Below are positions 45,442 through 57,930 of a DNA stretch of 64,000 nt, piece after piece (the stretch's first letter is position 1; the number at the start of each line of letters is the position of its first letter). The position numbers and the translations under genes were made by a program. The notes under the pieces are model-generated. The model saw only the letters and a program-made list of their open reading frames with translations, was not told the origin of the DNA and searched no databases. The DNA is from Pelecanus crispus (Eukaryota; Chordata; Aves; Pelecaniformes; Pelecanidae): positions 11,119,862 through 11,183,861 of the forward strand of contig NC_134675.1 of assembly GCF_030463565.1 (NCBI RefSeq), given 5' to 3'.

Positions 45442-46765
45442 TGTGGAGTAATTGCTGGAGGTGATTTAGAGATTAAACTTAGATTCACAATTTTAGGAAA
45501 GGCACAGCACTGAAGAAGCCTCCAGGGTGGAGTGCAGCTGGCATGCAAGGAATCCATTTCACGGAAGTTCCCTAGGCCTGCAACCTTAGACGTCGGCAAC
45601 ACCAGGGGAACTTGGTGTGTTGGCTCTAAGAGGAACTGCCCGGAGGGTGGAGCGGTGTGGAGACACCGTGGCCAGGCTCTGTGTGGCACCCCAGATGGGA
45701 CTGCTGTGAAGCATTCTGCCCAGCCGGGGCAGCTCCTGTGCCCTTGGATTCCCCAGTACACTCCGTCAAGCCCAGAGACTTGGTCTATCTACAGACATGA
45801 AAAGACAAAGCATTTGTCACCTTATTGCTGCTGCTTTTAGTCCCTGTCTAGTCCTGACTGTGCCAGAACATGGCAAACAGTTTATTGTAGATGTACTTAC
45901 CAAAGGAACAGAGTGCAGTATAATGGAACACTGCGACAACTTGGGCAAACGATGGATGAATGAAGAAGGACAATAGGAAAGGGTATAATATGAGACCCTG
46001 GGCCAACAACCTGTCATGGTTTTGACAAAATGCTGCCCTTTGGTAAACTTTGCTCATTATAATATCATTATAATACCAAAACACACCTCCATCCCAAAAT
46101 CTACCCACCTCTAAGGTGCGACCACTCCTCACTGAGCTTGCGCTTTGAATTTTTCCTAGCCTATACCTTTAAAGCGAAGCGAGAAAGTTTTACACCAATC
46201 ATAATAAAAGTATGTATGACTAGAGTCCCTCAAGCTCCACCTGAAAGGTAAAAAATAGTATAAATTAGCCTAAGAGAGAGGGGATGCTAGGGAAGATACC
46301 ATCGCGTACCACTCTGACTTCTGGGATCAGTCGACGGGCTGAGCCTCTCTTCCCCCTAATCGGGACGCCTTTGGGTAAGATTTGAACACTTGGTTATACC
46401 AAGTGCCTCCCTGGGAAACTTAGAAACCTCTATATAGAGTCACTTTATGTCTTTTGATGCATCTGTGTTACCCATGCTTTGGTATTTGCATGTGCCTTGC
46501 AGTCAGTGAATTTATCGCCGGTAATCCAAAGAACCTGTGTGTCTGTTGCTTTAATAAATTTCTTTGATTTATTGGTCTAGCCGTGATAGTGGTCATTGAA
46601 CGCGACCAGACGCTTTAAGTGTGGCCGTGGTAATTCATGCAGCACGACTAGACAGAAGGTGCCTACGTTATTTGTGCATCCGTAATCGTGATAGTTCAGT
46701 GCACTGAACGCGACCGGACTTATAACGATAAATTGGGTACCTTCCAAAGCCCTCTTGACGCAACA
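45442..46765 (+). mobile_element. Solo LTR, family B long subfamily, with 6-bp target duplication
   Basis: 1,324 bp, TGTGGAGTAATT to GACGCAACA. Flanked by a perfect CCTGGA repeat (45,436-45,441 and 46,766-46,771), which also fixes the LTR ends. TATAAAT at about 46,259 and AATAAA at 46,553-46,558. It is about 250 bases longer than the ERV-B LTR in the U3 part (roughly 45,690-46,000) and nearly identical to the inverted copy at 55,006-56,329. Confidence 0.93.
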
Positions 46766-46905
46766 CCTGGATCATAGTTTTTAGTATATCTTACAGTTTA
46801 CACCTTTTCCTTGCCCCACCCCAAAAACCCATTTTCAAACTGTAGTCCCTCTAAGTTCTTACGAAGGTCTATAAGATAACTTGAATCAATCTCAGACTTC
46901 ACAGA

Positions 46906-47470
46906 TGTCATGGTTTAGCCCCAGCCAGCAACTAAGCACCACCCAGCCGCTCGCTCACTCCCCCTGCCCCAATGGGATGCGGGAGAGAATCGGAGGAGTA
47001 AGAGTGAGAAACACTCCTGGGTTGAGATAAGAACAGTTTAATAATTGAAATAAAGTAAAATAGTAATGATAATAATAACAATATAATAATGATAATAATA
47101 ATATACAAAGCAAGTGATGCACAGTGCAATTGCTCACCACCCGCCAACCAATACCCAGACAGTTCCTGAGCAGCGATCACTGCTCCCCAGCCAACTCCCT
47201 GCCAGTTTATATACTGAGCATGACGTCATATGGTATGGAATAGCCCTTTGGTCAATTTGGATCAACTATTCTGGCTGTGCCCCCTCCCAGCTTCTTGTGC
47301 ACCTGGCAGAGCATGGGAAGCTGAAAAAGTCCTTGACTAGCATAAGCAGTACTTAGCAACAGCTAAAACATCAGTGTGTTATCAACATTCTTCTCCTACT
47401 AAATCCAAAACACAGCACTATGCCAGCTACTAGGAAGAAAATTAACTCTATTCCAGCCAAAACCAGGACA
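46906..47470 (-). mobile_element. Solo LTR, family A, with target duplication
   Basis: 565 bp with TG...CA ends, flanked by ACAGA on both sides (46,901-46,905 and 47,471-47,475). TGACGTCA at 47,221-47,228. Third family-A insertion in the window with a 5-bp duplication, supporting 5 bp as the family rule. Confidence 0.93.
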
Positions 47471-47475
47471 ACAGA

Positions 47476-49971
47476 AAATATAGCAGCTCATATTCATTAG
47501 AATGAGTAATACTGTATTCTGTTGCGAATTCATTCCTTCAATAGGAAAATATGCATTTTGGTATACTCGCAGGTTTGAGTATGTCCTGTGGTAGAGCTGA
47601 ACCATTATTGCTGATTCATATCATGCATTTCCATAAAAAGTGTATGACTAAACAACAAAATCAAGGCATAATTTCAGGATGGGTAATCAGTGATTATAAA
47701 TAATGGGAGAGCTTAGGGGTTACTTGGTATCTTCCATTTGAGGTTCTCAACGATTCAATGTGAACATTAACTGATGAATTCACAGAGTACCCTGTGTAGT
47801 TATCCCTATGTCAGCCATACCCAGAGAGCTTAACTGACTTGCCTGAGATCATATAGTAAGCTACAATATAAAATAAAATTTGATGCTTTAATCAGTAGAC
47901 AGCGCTGCATTTTGTACTGTGGAAAATCATAGGAGAGTTTATCAGCATAGGCACTGCCTTAGGATCTGTGTTTTAAATTTCTCTCCTCTGTTTCCTACTT
48001 TACAGTAGAGTTGAGGATTTTCCTTGGAAATATGATTTAAATAATCCTCTAATAATTTCTCCAAGATGCATCTAGTCCAGTTGTGAGTAGTAATTGTCAA
48101 CATGCAACTCCACAAAAATGAAATAATTTCTCTGGTTTCAATGTAGATACAATGGCAAGCAGGTGAATAAAAGCCAATTCACCAGGAATTTAAGTGACAA
48201 GGTAAATTTTGAGTCCAAAAGTACAAACAAGTCTCAAGGGTGTAACTTATGAAGTAGTTCAGCTTCAAACAGTTTGACATTCAGCCACTGTGCAGAAAGA
48301 GTTTAATTCACAAACCAAAGGCCCAGTAGGCAGACCCAGCAGGAAAATAAATTTAAAATCTTCAGTGTCATATACAACTTGTACCTGAGCACTTCAGCGT
48401 TTAATGAGAGCAAGATGGAGAAATGCTCCAGTCCCCATCCTGAAGCTGAGAAACTGAAGCACAGGAGGTCTGCACCTCAGATTCATCGTAATTGGCATTT
48501 ATTCACTCTAGGTTCCCACTGTAGTCAGTGGCCTGCTTTGGATATTAACCATTTTTCTGATGGGTGAGTGTCTCTTGATTGCAGAGCAGACCTAGGGAAA
48601 GTAGGCTCTTTCCTTAGTGTCTCAGGTAGAATGTATCAGCCCAGATCATCTCTCCTGTGGTTGCATAGTACGTTTTGTCACAGAGCAGTTGTAGGCCAGT
48701 ACCATAACCATTAAATCCTGCTGCCAGCTATTTTATCATGTCCTTTATAATGTTTTGGAATTCCTTTAATGTCTAAAGAAATAAGGTACTAACACAGGAT
48801 TATAGCTATGTTCAGTGACCTCAGAAAGTAGTAAGTTCCAGTTCATAGTTCACTGTGAAAGGATTATCAAAGGTGTGTTCCCCTTGTCTCTTGCAGTCTT
48901 CAGCAAAGTTAATAATCTTCATTAGTCTTGCCAGTGAATTATGGCTGCTAGTGGTGCTGTGCGCAGCTGTAATTCAGGAGTGTATTGTGGGAGTTGTTCA
49001 TCTTGTTTTTTTGTCCTTTACCAGGGATGTTGTATAACAGGAGTTGGAGGCAGAAGAGAGTGGGCATATATGTGGTCTCACAAAATCCTAAATAAGTTTA
49101 ATAGTAACAGACATCTTTTTATATGTGTAAATCCTGCCATATTACAGATTTTCTTAAAGAGATTCTAAAATCCATATTACAAAATCATAGAATCATAGAA
49201 TCAAAATGATACATCCTATACTCTTTAAAAAAGCCTGTTGAATGCAGATTGTCATATACAATATAGTTGAAATAATCTAGGGACAGATCTTGTTGTCATG
49301 GGTACTCAAAAAATGTATACTGAGCATAAAACACAACTCTAGGTCTCTGGGCCGAACTCAACTGACATTAGACTTTTGGTTTCAGTAATGTGATCTGTCA
49401 CATGAACACCATTTTAGTAATGTGATCTGTCACATGAACACCATTTGATTGATTTGATTTGATGGATATCTTTATTAAGAAACTATATGTATTTATGTCA
49501 CTACAGGTTTATCAACCAAGATTAATGATTTGGGTTAGCCAGAAACTCTTTCCAACCAGCCCGGGGAATGGGAAATTTCCAAAGGTAAAGTTCTTTATTT
49601 AATTTCTTTCATCTAACAAACACTTTATTAAGATGAAAGTTTTCTCTAAAAAAAACCCACTGTGAAAGTTCACTATATTTTATTTTATAACTGCTTCAAG
49701 AGAGTAGCCACCTCTCATGATTTCATCATGAGTTTCATGATATTATGTTTTTTCTTAAAGCCTTGACAGTTAAGTGAGGACTTCAGCTTTCATGTTAAAA
49801 TGATGTTTTTAGCCTTCAGGCTTGCAGAAAATATGGACTCTTTCTGGCTTACATACCAAAAAGAAAACATACTAGTTTTCGGAAGCTCATGTTTCTTAAG
49901 CCTGTCTCATGATTTTAAACAGCTTGACATCTGAGTTTTGAATGCTTGATTTTAGTAATTCTCACATAGCA
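47476..49971. other. Single-copy DNA with small CR1 tip and a tandem duplication
   Basis: A 20-base inverted CR1 3' tip (AATCATAGAATCATAGAATC) lies at about 49,184-49,203. A direct 32-bp duplication is listed separately. Otherwise nothing recognised. Confidence 0.5.
49384..49446. repeat. Tandem duplication of 32 bp
   Basis: Two adjacent, essentially identical copies beginning AGTAATGTGATCTGTCACAT (49,384 and 49,416). Each holds TGTGATCTGTCACA, an inverted repeat of 5-bp arms. Confidence 0.85.
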
Positions 49972-50012
49972 ATATAGATAATAACAATATAATGATAATG
50001 ATAATGATAATG

Positions 50013-50055
<43 letters not shown>

Positions 50056-50429
50056 TAATAATATACAAAGCAAGTGATGCACAATGCAATTGCTCACCAC
50101 CCGCCAACTGATACCCAGACAGTTCCCGAGCAGCGATCGCTGCCCCCTGGCCAACCCCCCCCCAGTTTATATACTGAGCATGACGTCATATGGTATGGAA
50201 TAGCCCTTTGGTCAGTTTGGATCAACTATTCTGGCTGGTCCCCCTCCCAGTTTCTTGTGCACCTGGCAGAGCATGGGAAGCTGAAAAGTCCTTGACTAGC
50301 ATAAGCAGTACTTAGCAACAGCTAAAACATCAGTGTGTTATCAACATTCTTCTCCTACTAAATCCAAAACACAGCACTGTGCCAGCTACTAGGAAGAAAA
50401 TTAACTCTATCCCAGCCGAAACCAGGACA
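49972..50429 (-). mobile_element. Truncated family-A LTR with expanded microsatellite
   Basis: Carries the U3 side of family A, including TGACGTCA (50,181-50,188), to ACCAGGACA at 50,429. The R-U5 end is missing; the break falls in or near the AT-rich stretch, which is expanded here. Confidence 0.88.
49988..50064. repeat. Microsatellite (ATAATG)n followed by (ATA)n
   Basis: About eight ATAATG units then about eight ATA units, grown from the short AT-rich stretch present in all family-A LTRs. Confidence 0.85.
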
Positions 50430-52868
50430 GTTTACTAGGTGTTTACTTCTAAACTACAGTTAGAGGACTATAAAAATTAAGGATGTGAAAAAGGAAGGAG
50501 GAGCCCATCAGACAGATTTTGTAGAAGCATAGCTAATATTGTTTTTCCTCTCTGCAGGGATATCTTCCTATCTCAAAGGAAGTAAATTGCAAGAAGAGAA
50601 GTGAGGCTGAAGTGGCATTCCTGACTCCAGTAAATGGCTATGGACATGATTTCACCAAAATCAATTACTTCTACTGTTTTCAATCATAACTCTTCCATTT
50701 GTATTACGTATGATTCTATGGGTTTTATGAGGTCATGGTGTCATATATCAGGAATTGTTTCTGTGTAAATCATCAAGTGTAAGAAGAAACTATGGGACTC
50801 TAAGCCTTGCTTTAGAGAATAATAGTGGAATAAATGTGTATCATAAAAATAGTTTTTAACATTCTGACTCAAGTGAAAGCTCTCAGAATTTCACACTGTG
50901 AATCCATGTTTACAAACATTACAGGTGGGCCTTCAGGCCTGGTTCTACCACAGCAACGTCTTCCACTACTCAAACGCCACAGCTCACATGCAACTAGTAA
51001 ACTGCTCGCCCTCTCCATTTCCACCATCCCTAACTGCTTCCTGCAGAGGCTGAGAGTCATCCCCCCTTTTTTTTTTTCATTTACATGTAACAATCCTAGT
51101 CGTTTATTTTCATCAATTGTCTGCATATCTCTATATTTTATCCATGTACTCTTTTGATGTATAGAAGTATTGTGAAACTCATGGTTTCCTTGTGGTAAGT
51201 GATTGTGATGCTGCCACAGGATTTGACACACTGATGAATGGTGCTATTTTGGACTTTAAATATGCTCCTTGGCAAGGTAGCTCTGATGGTATTATTTTTT
51301 TATTTCCATGTTCTGAGAAGGTGTTGGTACTTTGTTTTTCTGAATGTTTTTCTTTAGACTGGACAGATTTGTTTACTTGTGTCTTCAGTGTGGCTTTCTT
51401 ATTCAGTGCAGTAGGTGAGTAACCACTTAAAGTGTACAAGCAAGGAACTGATTCCCTATCAGGGTACACTCAAAAACATTCAGTTATAGTGGGAGCAATC
51501 ACAAAACTGTAATTTACTTAAAATTTCCTTTCTGATTCCTATCCACCTAACTTGGAGAAAGGCAAGCAATAATTTTTCATCACTTTCAAAATTTCTTTTA
51601 GTTTTTTTTTGTCTTTTTTTAAAGCCTTTTTGAAAGAACAAGTTTTAATGTCTTTCCATAAAGTAGAGGATAATAGGGGGAAAGGGTACATTTCCAAAGT
51701 ACTGTCAACATGTGGATTTTACTTTTTTGTTCTTGCTCCCAAAGAACTAACAATACAAAACACTACAAAACACAAAGCTAAACAGTATCATCTACTCATG
51801 GAATGTCATTGTGCTAGACACAGTCTGAAAGCCCACCTTAATTTTTTAGATAACTTGTCTTTTATCTCTTCCTTTTACAGGGCAAGCTTTGTTCTGGTTT
51901 AGTTTCTGACTGTTAAATACCAATGCATGCACTGCACTTCCTTGATTTCTTTCCTTTTCCCACTTTCTATATCCCTCTTCTTGTATATTTTATTTTCCAA
52001 TAGTTTAGATACATCTACTGTGCTGTATATAGAACAAGAAATAATATTCAGCATTTGTAGCATTTATGTATAGTTGCAGTTGTATACCGCTGAAAATGCA
52101 GGCTTTTGTAACAATGTGGTCTTTAATAACGTACTGCAAGTACCCAGTGTATTTTAGCTATTTTAGTAGGATTTGTTCAATAAATATGCAAGCTCTGAAG
52201 GTAGTCATGATGTTTTCTTACTGTAAAAGGAGGGCTCCTTTACTATATCTTTGCACCTATTCTTTACATGACTTCTGAGTTTATTTCAGAAATATCTGGT
52301 AATGTAAAAGGTGATTCCTTTTGAATTGTTGTCTCCTAAACAATAGCTATTCAGATAACCTAAATACCAGATCTGGATCTGGGAAATGATAGCTGCCAGA
52401 GCTATCTCTTTTAAGATTTGCGAGTAGCTGGGTCAGATGTGACATTTGATGCCACTTTTAGTAATCCTAGGAGGAGACTGTGGGGTTGTATACATGGCAA
52501 ATACAATACATTTCATTTCCCATCCCTGATAAAAGAAACTGAATTAACAGGCCTTTTTTCTATTATGTGTAAGTTAGTTTTAGAGAATGTTGATATATGC
52601 ATCTCTCTGAAAAGCAATTTTATCAGTAATATCTGCATTTGTTAGGTTTAGAATATATATTGGTTTCATTTTAGCATAGAACACAAATTTAGCAGCATTT
52701 TTTTAAAACACAAGCAGAGATCTACCAATTAACAGCAGATGTAGGTCTGCCCCTGAAGTTTTCCAGTCATGAGACCAAACGAATGTAATTACATATGCCA
52801 TGAGTGTTTAATCCCACTAAGTGAATTTACACAGGGATTGAGTTTAGCTTGATGACTTTGGTTGTGTC
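50430..52868. other. Single-copy DNA, no gene seen
   Basis: No transposon recognised. A short segment at 51,351-51,414 lies between a TTTCTTTAG-type acceptor and GTGAGTAA donor, but alone it is not convincing as an exon. Confidence 0.45.
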
Positions 52869-53470
52869 TGTGCTGGTTTTGGCTGGGATAGAGTTAAATT
52901 TCTTCATACTAGCTGGTATGTGGCTATGTTTTGGATTTGTGCTGAAAATAGTGTTGATAATACAGGGATGTTTTAGTTATTGCTGAGCAGTGCTTACACA
53001 GAGTCAAGGCTGCCTCTGGTTCTCACACCAGCCCACCAGCAAGTAGGCTGGGGGTGCACAAGAAGTTGGGAAGGGACACAGCTGGGACAGCTGACCCCAA
53101 CTCACCAAAGGGATATTCCATACCATATGACATCATGCTCAGCATATAATGCTGTGGGGAAGAAGAAGGAAGAGGGGGACGTTCAGAGTTATGGCATTTG
53201 TCTTCCCAAGTAACCGTTACGCGTGATGGAGCCCTGCTTTCCTGGAGATGGCTCTAAACACCTGCCTGCTGATGGGAAGTAGTGAATGAATTCCTTGTTT
53301 TGCTTTGCTTGCGTGCGCAGCTTTTGCTTTACCTATTAAACTGTATTTATCACAACCCATGAGTTTTCTCACTTTTACCCTTCTGATTATCTTCCCCATC
53401 CCATTGTGGGGGACAGAGCGAGTGAGTGGATGTGTGGTGCTTAGTTGTTGGCCGCAGTTAAACCACGAGA
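52869..53470 (+). mobile_element. Solo LTR, older relative of family A
   Basis: Starts TGTGCTGGTTTTGGCTGG and ends AACCACGAGA. Shares with family A the start block, the CCATATGACATCATGCTCAG block before a TATA-like CATATAAT, the ATTAAACTG polyadenylation region (about 53,334-53,342) and the TTAAACCACGA end, but the middle differs and lacks the AT microsatellite. Diverged, no target duplication found. Confidence 0.8.
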
Positions 53471-54645
53471 GTTATAGAGACTGAAATTTGCCAAGGATGA
53501 TTGATTATGATTGATAGAGGCTTCCTAACCGTTCAAAGGTCACCTATACTGTTGCACCACCAATAGTGGCTGTAGCATGTATGAACAATTAGCTTCATAA
53601 GATTTGGGGGGGGGGGGGAAAAAAGGGTTACAGAGGGACCATACCTTAAAAAAACCCCACAGTATGGCAATTTAAAGGAATGCACGTAGGATTTCATATA
53701 TGTCTTCTTCCTTGTAATGATCTATGAAATAATTATTAGATGTGGTTGCAAAGAAACTGTCCAGTTTGGACTGTCTGGATATTATCTACATGAATCATGT
53801 TTGCTCCTGTCTGTTGTACAAAACTGACTCTGGGCTCAAAAGCATCCTGAAGTCCTAGCTGCCCTTTTTTGCAAGGGGCATATAGTCTGTGCTCTGGCAT
53901 GGGGCCTGGGCCAATGGCACCTTCTTTGCAGCCACTGCAAATGAAGTCCCAAGGGACAGGCCCTTACTGTTGAGTAAAATCAGATGAGTTGAGGGCTTGG
54001 AGGTTTAGTGGAGAAGGAAGATCTCCATATGCAAAACTTGCCCATCTCACAGCTTTCCCAAAAGCCTGCCCTGATCATTGCCCCACTCCCTGCAACACAA
54101 AATGCCACTGATCTCTCCCAGCTGTATGCCCAATGCAGCTACAGCACAACTGAACTTTGTGGCATCAAGAATGAGAGCAAAAGAAGTTATATTATTCTCA
54201 TACTTGGAATAGTAACATTTATTTTTCCCTATGCCACAAAAACACCTTGAACTGGATCTGAGAATCAACAGTATAAAAGTTGATCTAGGGAGGTGGTGGT
54301 AGGGCAAGGGGGTTGAACAGAGGAGATTAGTGCTCCTCTGATTGTTGAGGAGGCTTCCTGTGGGTGAAAAACTGATGAAAACAATTGAAAAAAAAGCAGT
54401 GAATGTGTCTCACAGTTAGTTGATGCAGTACAGTATGACAAACTCTCCTGTCGACCCCCTTGTTAAATAATTATTTGTACAATAGAAAGACTAGTGAGAG
54501 TATTTTTAAGGCATTATTAAGTAGATCAGTTCGGGAAACCTTGGTTTTATCTCACAAACCTTCTAATAACGTGTCATGTAGGATCTGCCAAATCAGTCCT
54601 TGTCCCTCAGCAAAGCAAATTTAAAAGATCAAATATGCCATCACT
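53471..54645. other. Single-copy DNA, no gene seen
   Basis: G13 run at 53,606-53,618. Nothing else recognised. Confidence 0.5.
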
Positions 54646-54770
54646 GGAAGTTGCTCCCTGACCACCAGAAGTGACCTCCCTGACACCGGAAGTCGATCCC
54701 TGTACACCAGAAGTTGCTGTCTGACACCAGAAGTATTCTTCTGCCAACTGGAAATTTCTGTCTGCACACA
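54646..54770. repeat. Degenerate tandem repeat, unit 20-22 bp
   Basis: About six units of GGAAGTTGCTCCCTGACACCA type (GAAGT...CCCTG...ACACC), increasingly diverged to the right. Confidence 0.6.
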
Positions 54771-54782
54771 CAAGCAAAGTCA

Positions 54783-55005
54783 AATAAGGAATTCATTCAC
54801 TACTTCCCATTGGCAGGCAGGCGTTTAGCCATTTCCAGGAAAGCAGGGCTTCATCATACATAACAGTTACTTGGGAAGACAAACACCATAACCCCAAATG
54901 TCCCCCTTCCTCCTTCTTTCCCCCAGCTTTTATTGCTGAGCATGACGACATATGGTATGGAATATTCCTTTGGTCAGTTGGGGTCATCTGTCCTGGCTGT
55001 GTCCC
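54783..55005 (-). mobile_element. Older family-A-like LTR, part 1 (split by LTR-B)
   Basis: Reverse complement of the middle of the LTR at 52,869-53,470: GGGAAGTAGTGAATGAATTCC, the TTACTTGGGAAGACAAA block, and CCATATGTCGTCATGCTCAG. The R-U5 end is missing on the left. Resumes at 56,330 after the LTR-B insertion. Confidence 0.8.
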
Positions 55006-56329
55006 TGTTGCGTCAAGAGGGCTTTGGAAGGTACCCAATTTATCGTTATAAGTCCGGTCGCGTTCAGTGCACCGAACTATCACGATTACGGATGCACAAA
55101 TAACGTAGGCACCTTCTGTCTAGTCGTGCTGCATGAATTACCATGGCCACACTTAAAGCGTCTGGTCGCGTTCAATGACCACTATCACGGCTAGACCAAT
55201 AAATCAAAGAAATTTATTAAAGCAACAGACACACAGGTTCTTTGGATTACCGGCGATAAATTCACTGACTGCAAGGCACATGCAAATACCAAAGCATGGG
55301 TAACACAGATGCATCAAAAGACATAAAGTGACTCTATATAGAGGTTTCTAAGTTTCCCAGGGAGGCACTTGGTATAACCAAGTGTTCAAATCTTACCCAA
55401 AGGCGTCCCGATTAGGGGGAAGAGAGGCTCAGCCCGTCGACTGATCCCAGAAGTCAGAGTGGTACGCGATGGTATCTTCCCTAGCATCCCCTCTCTCTTA
55501 GGCTAATTTATACTATTTTTTACCTTTCAGGTGGAGCTTGAGGGACTCTAGTCATACATACTTTTATTATGATTGGTGTAAAACTTTCTCGCTTCGCTTT
55601 AAAGGTATAGGCTAGGAAAAATTCAAAGCGCAAGCTCAGTGAGGAGTGGTCGCACCTTAGAGGTGGGTAGATTTTGGGATGGAGGTGTGTTTTGGTATTA
55701 TAATGATATTATAATGAGCAAAGTTTACCAAAGGGCAGCATTTTGTCAAAACCATGACAGGTTGTTGGCCCAGGGTCTCATATTATACCCTTTCCTATTG
55801 TCCTTCTTCATTCATCCATCGTTTGCCCAAGTTGTCGCAGTGTTCCATTATACTGCACTCTGTTCCTTTGGTAAGTACATCTACAATAAACTGTTTGCCA
55901 TGTTCTGGCACAGTCAGGACTAGACAGGGACTAAAAGCAGCAGCAATAAGGTGACAAATGCTTTGTCTTTTCATGTCTGTAGATAGACCAAGTCTCTGGG
56001 CTTGACGGAGTGTACTGGGGAATCCAAGGGCACAGGAGCTGCCCCGGCTGGGCAGAATGCTTCACAGCAGTCCCATCTGGGGTGCCACACAGAGCCTGGC
56101 CACGGTGTCTCCACACCGCTCCACCCTCCGGGCAGTTCCTCTTAGAGCCAACACACCAAGTTCCCCTGGTGTTGCCGACGTCTAAGGTTGCAGGCCTAGG
56201 GAACTTCCGTGAAATGGATTCCTTGCATGCCAGCTGCACTCCACCCTGGAGGCTTCTTCAGTGCTGTGCCTTTCCTAAAATTGTGAATCTAAGTTTAATC
56301 TCTAAATCACCTCCAGCAATTACTCCACA
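55006..56329 (-). mobile_element. Solo LTR, family B long subfamily, inverted copy
   Basis: 1,324 bp, the same length as the copy at 45,442-46,765 and nearly identical to it; I noticed two base differences in the parts compared. Flanked by GTCCC on both sides (55,001-55,005 and 56,330-56,334), a 5-bp match where 6 would be expected. Inserted into an older family-A-like LTR. Confidence 0.92.
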
Positions 56330-56538
56330 GTCCCCTACCAACTTCTCATGCATCCCCAGGCTACTCATTGCCGGGGCAGTCTGAGAAGCAGAGAAGGCCT
56401 TGATGCTGTGTAAGCACTGTTCAGCAGTAACTAAAATATCAGTGTGTTATCAACACTGTTTTAATCACAAATCCAAACCATAGCACCATACAAGCTGCTA
56501 TGAAGAAAATTAACTCTATCCCCGCCTAAACCAGTACA
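56330..56538 (-). mobile_element. Older family-A-like LTR, part 2
   Basis: Continues part 1 (54,783-55,005) and ends with the family start in reverse (AACTCTATCCCCGCCTAAACC, CCAGTACA at 56,538). Confidence 0.8.
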
Positions 56539-56779
56539 CAGCCAGTCAGCCCCCAGAATATATTGGTGTATGGGCTTGTTCCTCCCCAGGTGCAGGACTT
56601 TGCACTCCCCCTTCTTGAACTTCATGAGGTTCCTGTCAGACCATTTCTCCAGCCCATCGAGTTCCCTCTGGATGATAGCATGGTCCTCTGGCTTATCAGT
56701 CACTCTACCCCGTTTTGTGTCATCAACAAACTTACTGAAGATACACTCTGCCCCATTATCCAGATCATTAATGAAGATG
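56539..56779 (-). mobile_element. CR1 LINE RT fragment, minus strand, 3' portion of older copy
   Basis: On the minus strand it reads [21 protein letters not shown] and then [23 protein letters not shown], the CR1 RT palm and following region. It continues from 57,930-57,637, from which it is separated by a younger plus-strand CR1. Confidence 0.85.
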
Positions 56780-57636
56780 ATGACACACCAGAAGGACGAG
56801 ATGTCATCCAGAGGGACCTGGACAAGCTGGAGAGGTGGGCCTGTGTGAACCTCATGAGGTTCAACAAGGCCAAGTGCAAGGTCCTGCACCTGGGATGGGG
56901 CAACCCCCGATATCAATACAGGCTGGGGGATGAAGGGATTCAGAGCAGCCCTGTGGAGAAGGACTTGGGGGTGCTGGTAAATGAAAGGCTGGACATGAGC
57001 CAGCAATGTGCACTTGCAGCCCAGAAAGCCAACCAAATCCTGGGCTGCATCAAAAGAAGTGTGGCCAGCAGGTCAAGGGAGGTGATTCTGCTCCTCTACT
57101 CTGCTCTGGTAAGACCCCACCTGGAGTACTGTGTCCAGCTCTGGGGCCCTCAGCACAAGAAGGACATGGATCTGCTGGAGTGGGTCCAGAGGAGGGCCAC
57201 CAAAATGATCCGAGGGCTGGAGCACCTCTCCTATGAGGCCATGCTGAGAGAGTTGGGGTTGTTCAGCTTGGAGAAGAGAAGGCTGCGAGGAGACCTTCCA
57301 ATACTTAAAGGGGGCCTACAGGAAAGATGGGGAGAATCTTTTTAATAAGTCCTGTTGTGACAGGACAAGGAATAATGTATTTAAACTAAAGAAGAATAGA
57401 TTTAGACTGGATATAAGGAAGAAATTTTTTGCAACGAGGGTGGTGAAGCACTGGACCAGGTTGCCCAGAGAGGTGGTAGAGGCCCCATCCCTGGCAACAT
57501 TCAAGGTCAGGTTGGATGGGGCTCTGAGCAACCTGATCTAGTTAAAGCTGTCCCTGCTCACTGCAGGGGGGTTGGGCTAGATGACCTCTAAAGGTCCCTT
57601 CCAACCCAAAGCATTCTATGATTCTATGATTCTATG
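56780..57636 (+). mobile_element. CR1 LINE 3' half, nested in the older CR1
   Basis: Starts near [18 protein letters not shown] and encodes the CR1 ORF2 C-terminus ([62 protein letters not shown]); the frame 56,563-57,345 is open for 260 codons but its first third crosses the junction. It then continues through the 3' region to ATTCTATGATTCTATGATTC at 57,636. 5' truncated. Confidence 0.92.
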
Positions 57637-57930
57637 TTGAACAGGATTGGACCCAGTATTGACCACTAGGGTACACTGCTAGTTACTGGCCTGCAACTAG
57701 ACTTCATACTGCTGATCACCACCCTCTGGGCCTGGCCATTCAGCCAGTTTTCAGTCCACCTCACTTTCTGTTCATCCAGCCGGTACTTCAACAGCTTCTT
57801 TATGAGGATCTTATGGGAGACAGGATCAACGTCCTTACTGAACTCTAGGTAGACAATATCCACTGCTCTCCCCTCATCTACCAGGCCAGTCATTTCATCA
57901 TAGAAAGTTATCAAGTTGGTCAATGGCAAC
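57637..57930 (-). mobile_element. CR1 LINE RT fragment, minus strand, 5' portion of older copy
   Basis: Minus-strand frame with LTNLITFYDEMTGLVDEGRA, YLEFSKDVDPVSH (palm motif A, decayed) and WTENWLNGQAQRV, then VTSSVP. Joins 56,779 in sense once the nested CR1 is removed. Confidence 0.88.

Noticed and set aside
45532-45840. 102-codon frame present twice (also at 55,931-56,239)
   Set aside because: Both copies lie inside the duplicated family-B LTR; the frame is a by-product of LTR identity.
49981-50064. CRISPR-like or regulatory array
   Set aside because: It is a simple ATAATG/ATA microsatellite without spacers, in a vertebrate context.
51351-51414. Possible exon between TTTCTTTAG and GTGAGTAA
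   Set aside because: Splice-like signals occur by chance in a window of this size; no conserved protein motif or neighbouring exons.
52864-53475. Target duplication around the older LTR
   Set aside because: GTGTC and GTTAT share too little to count.
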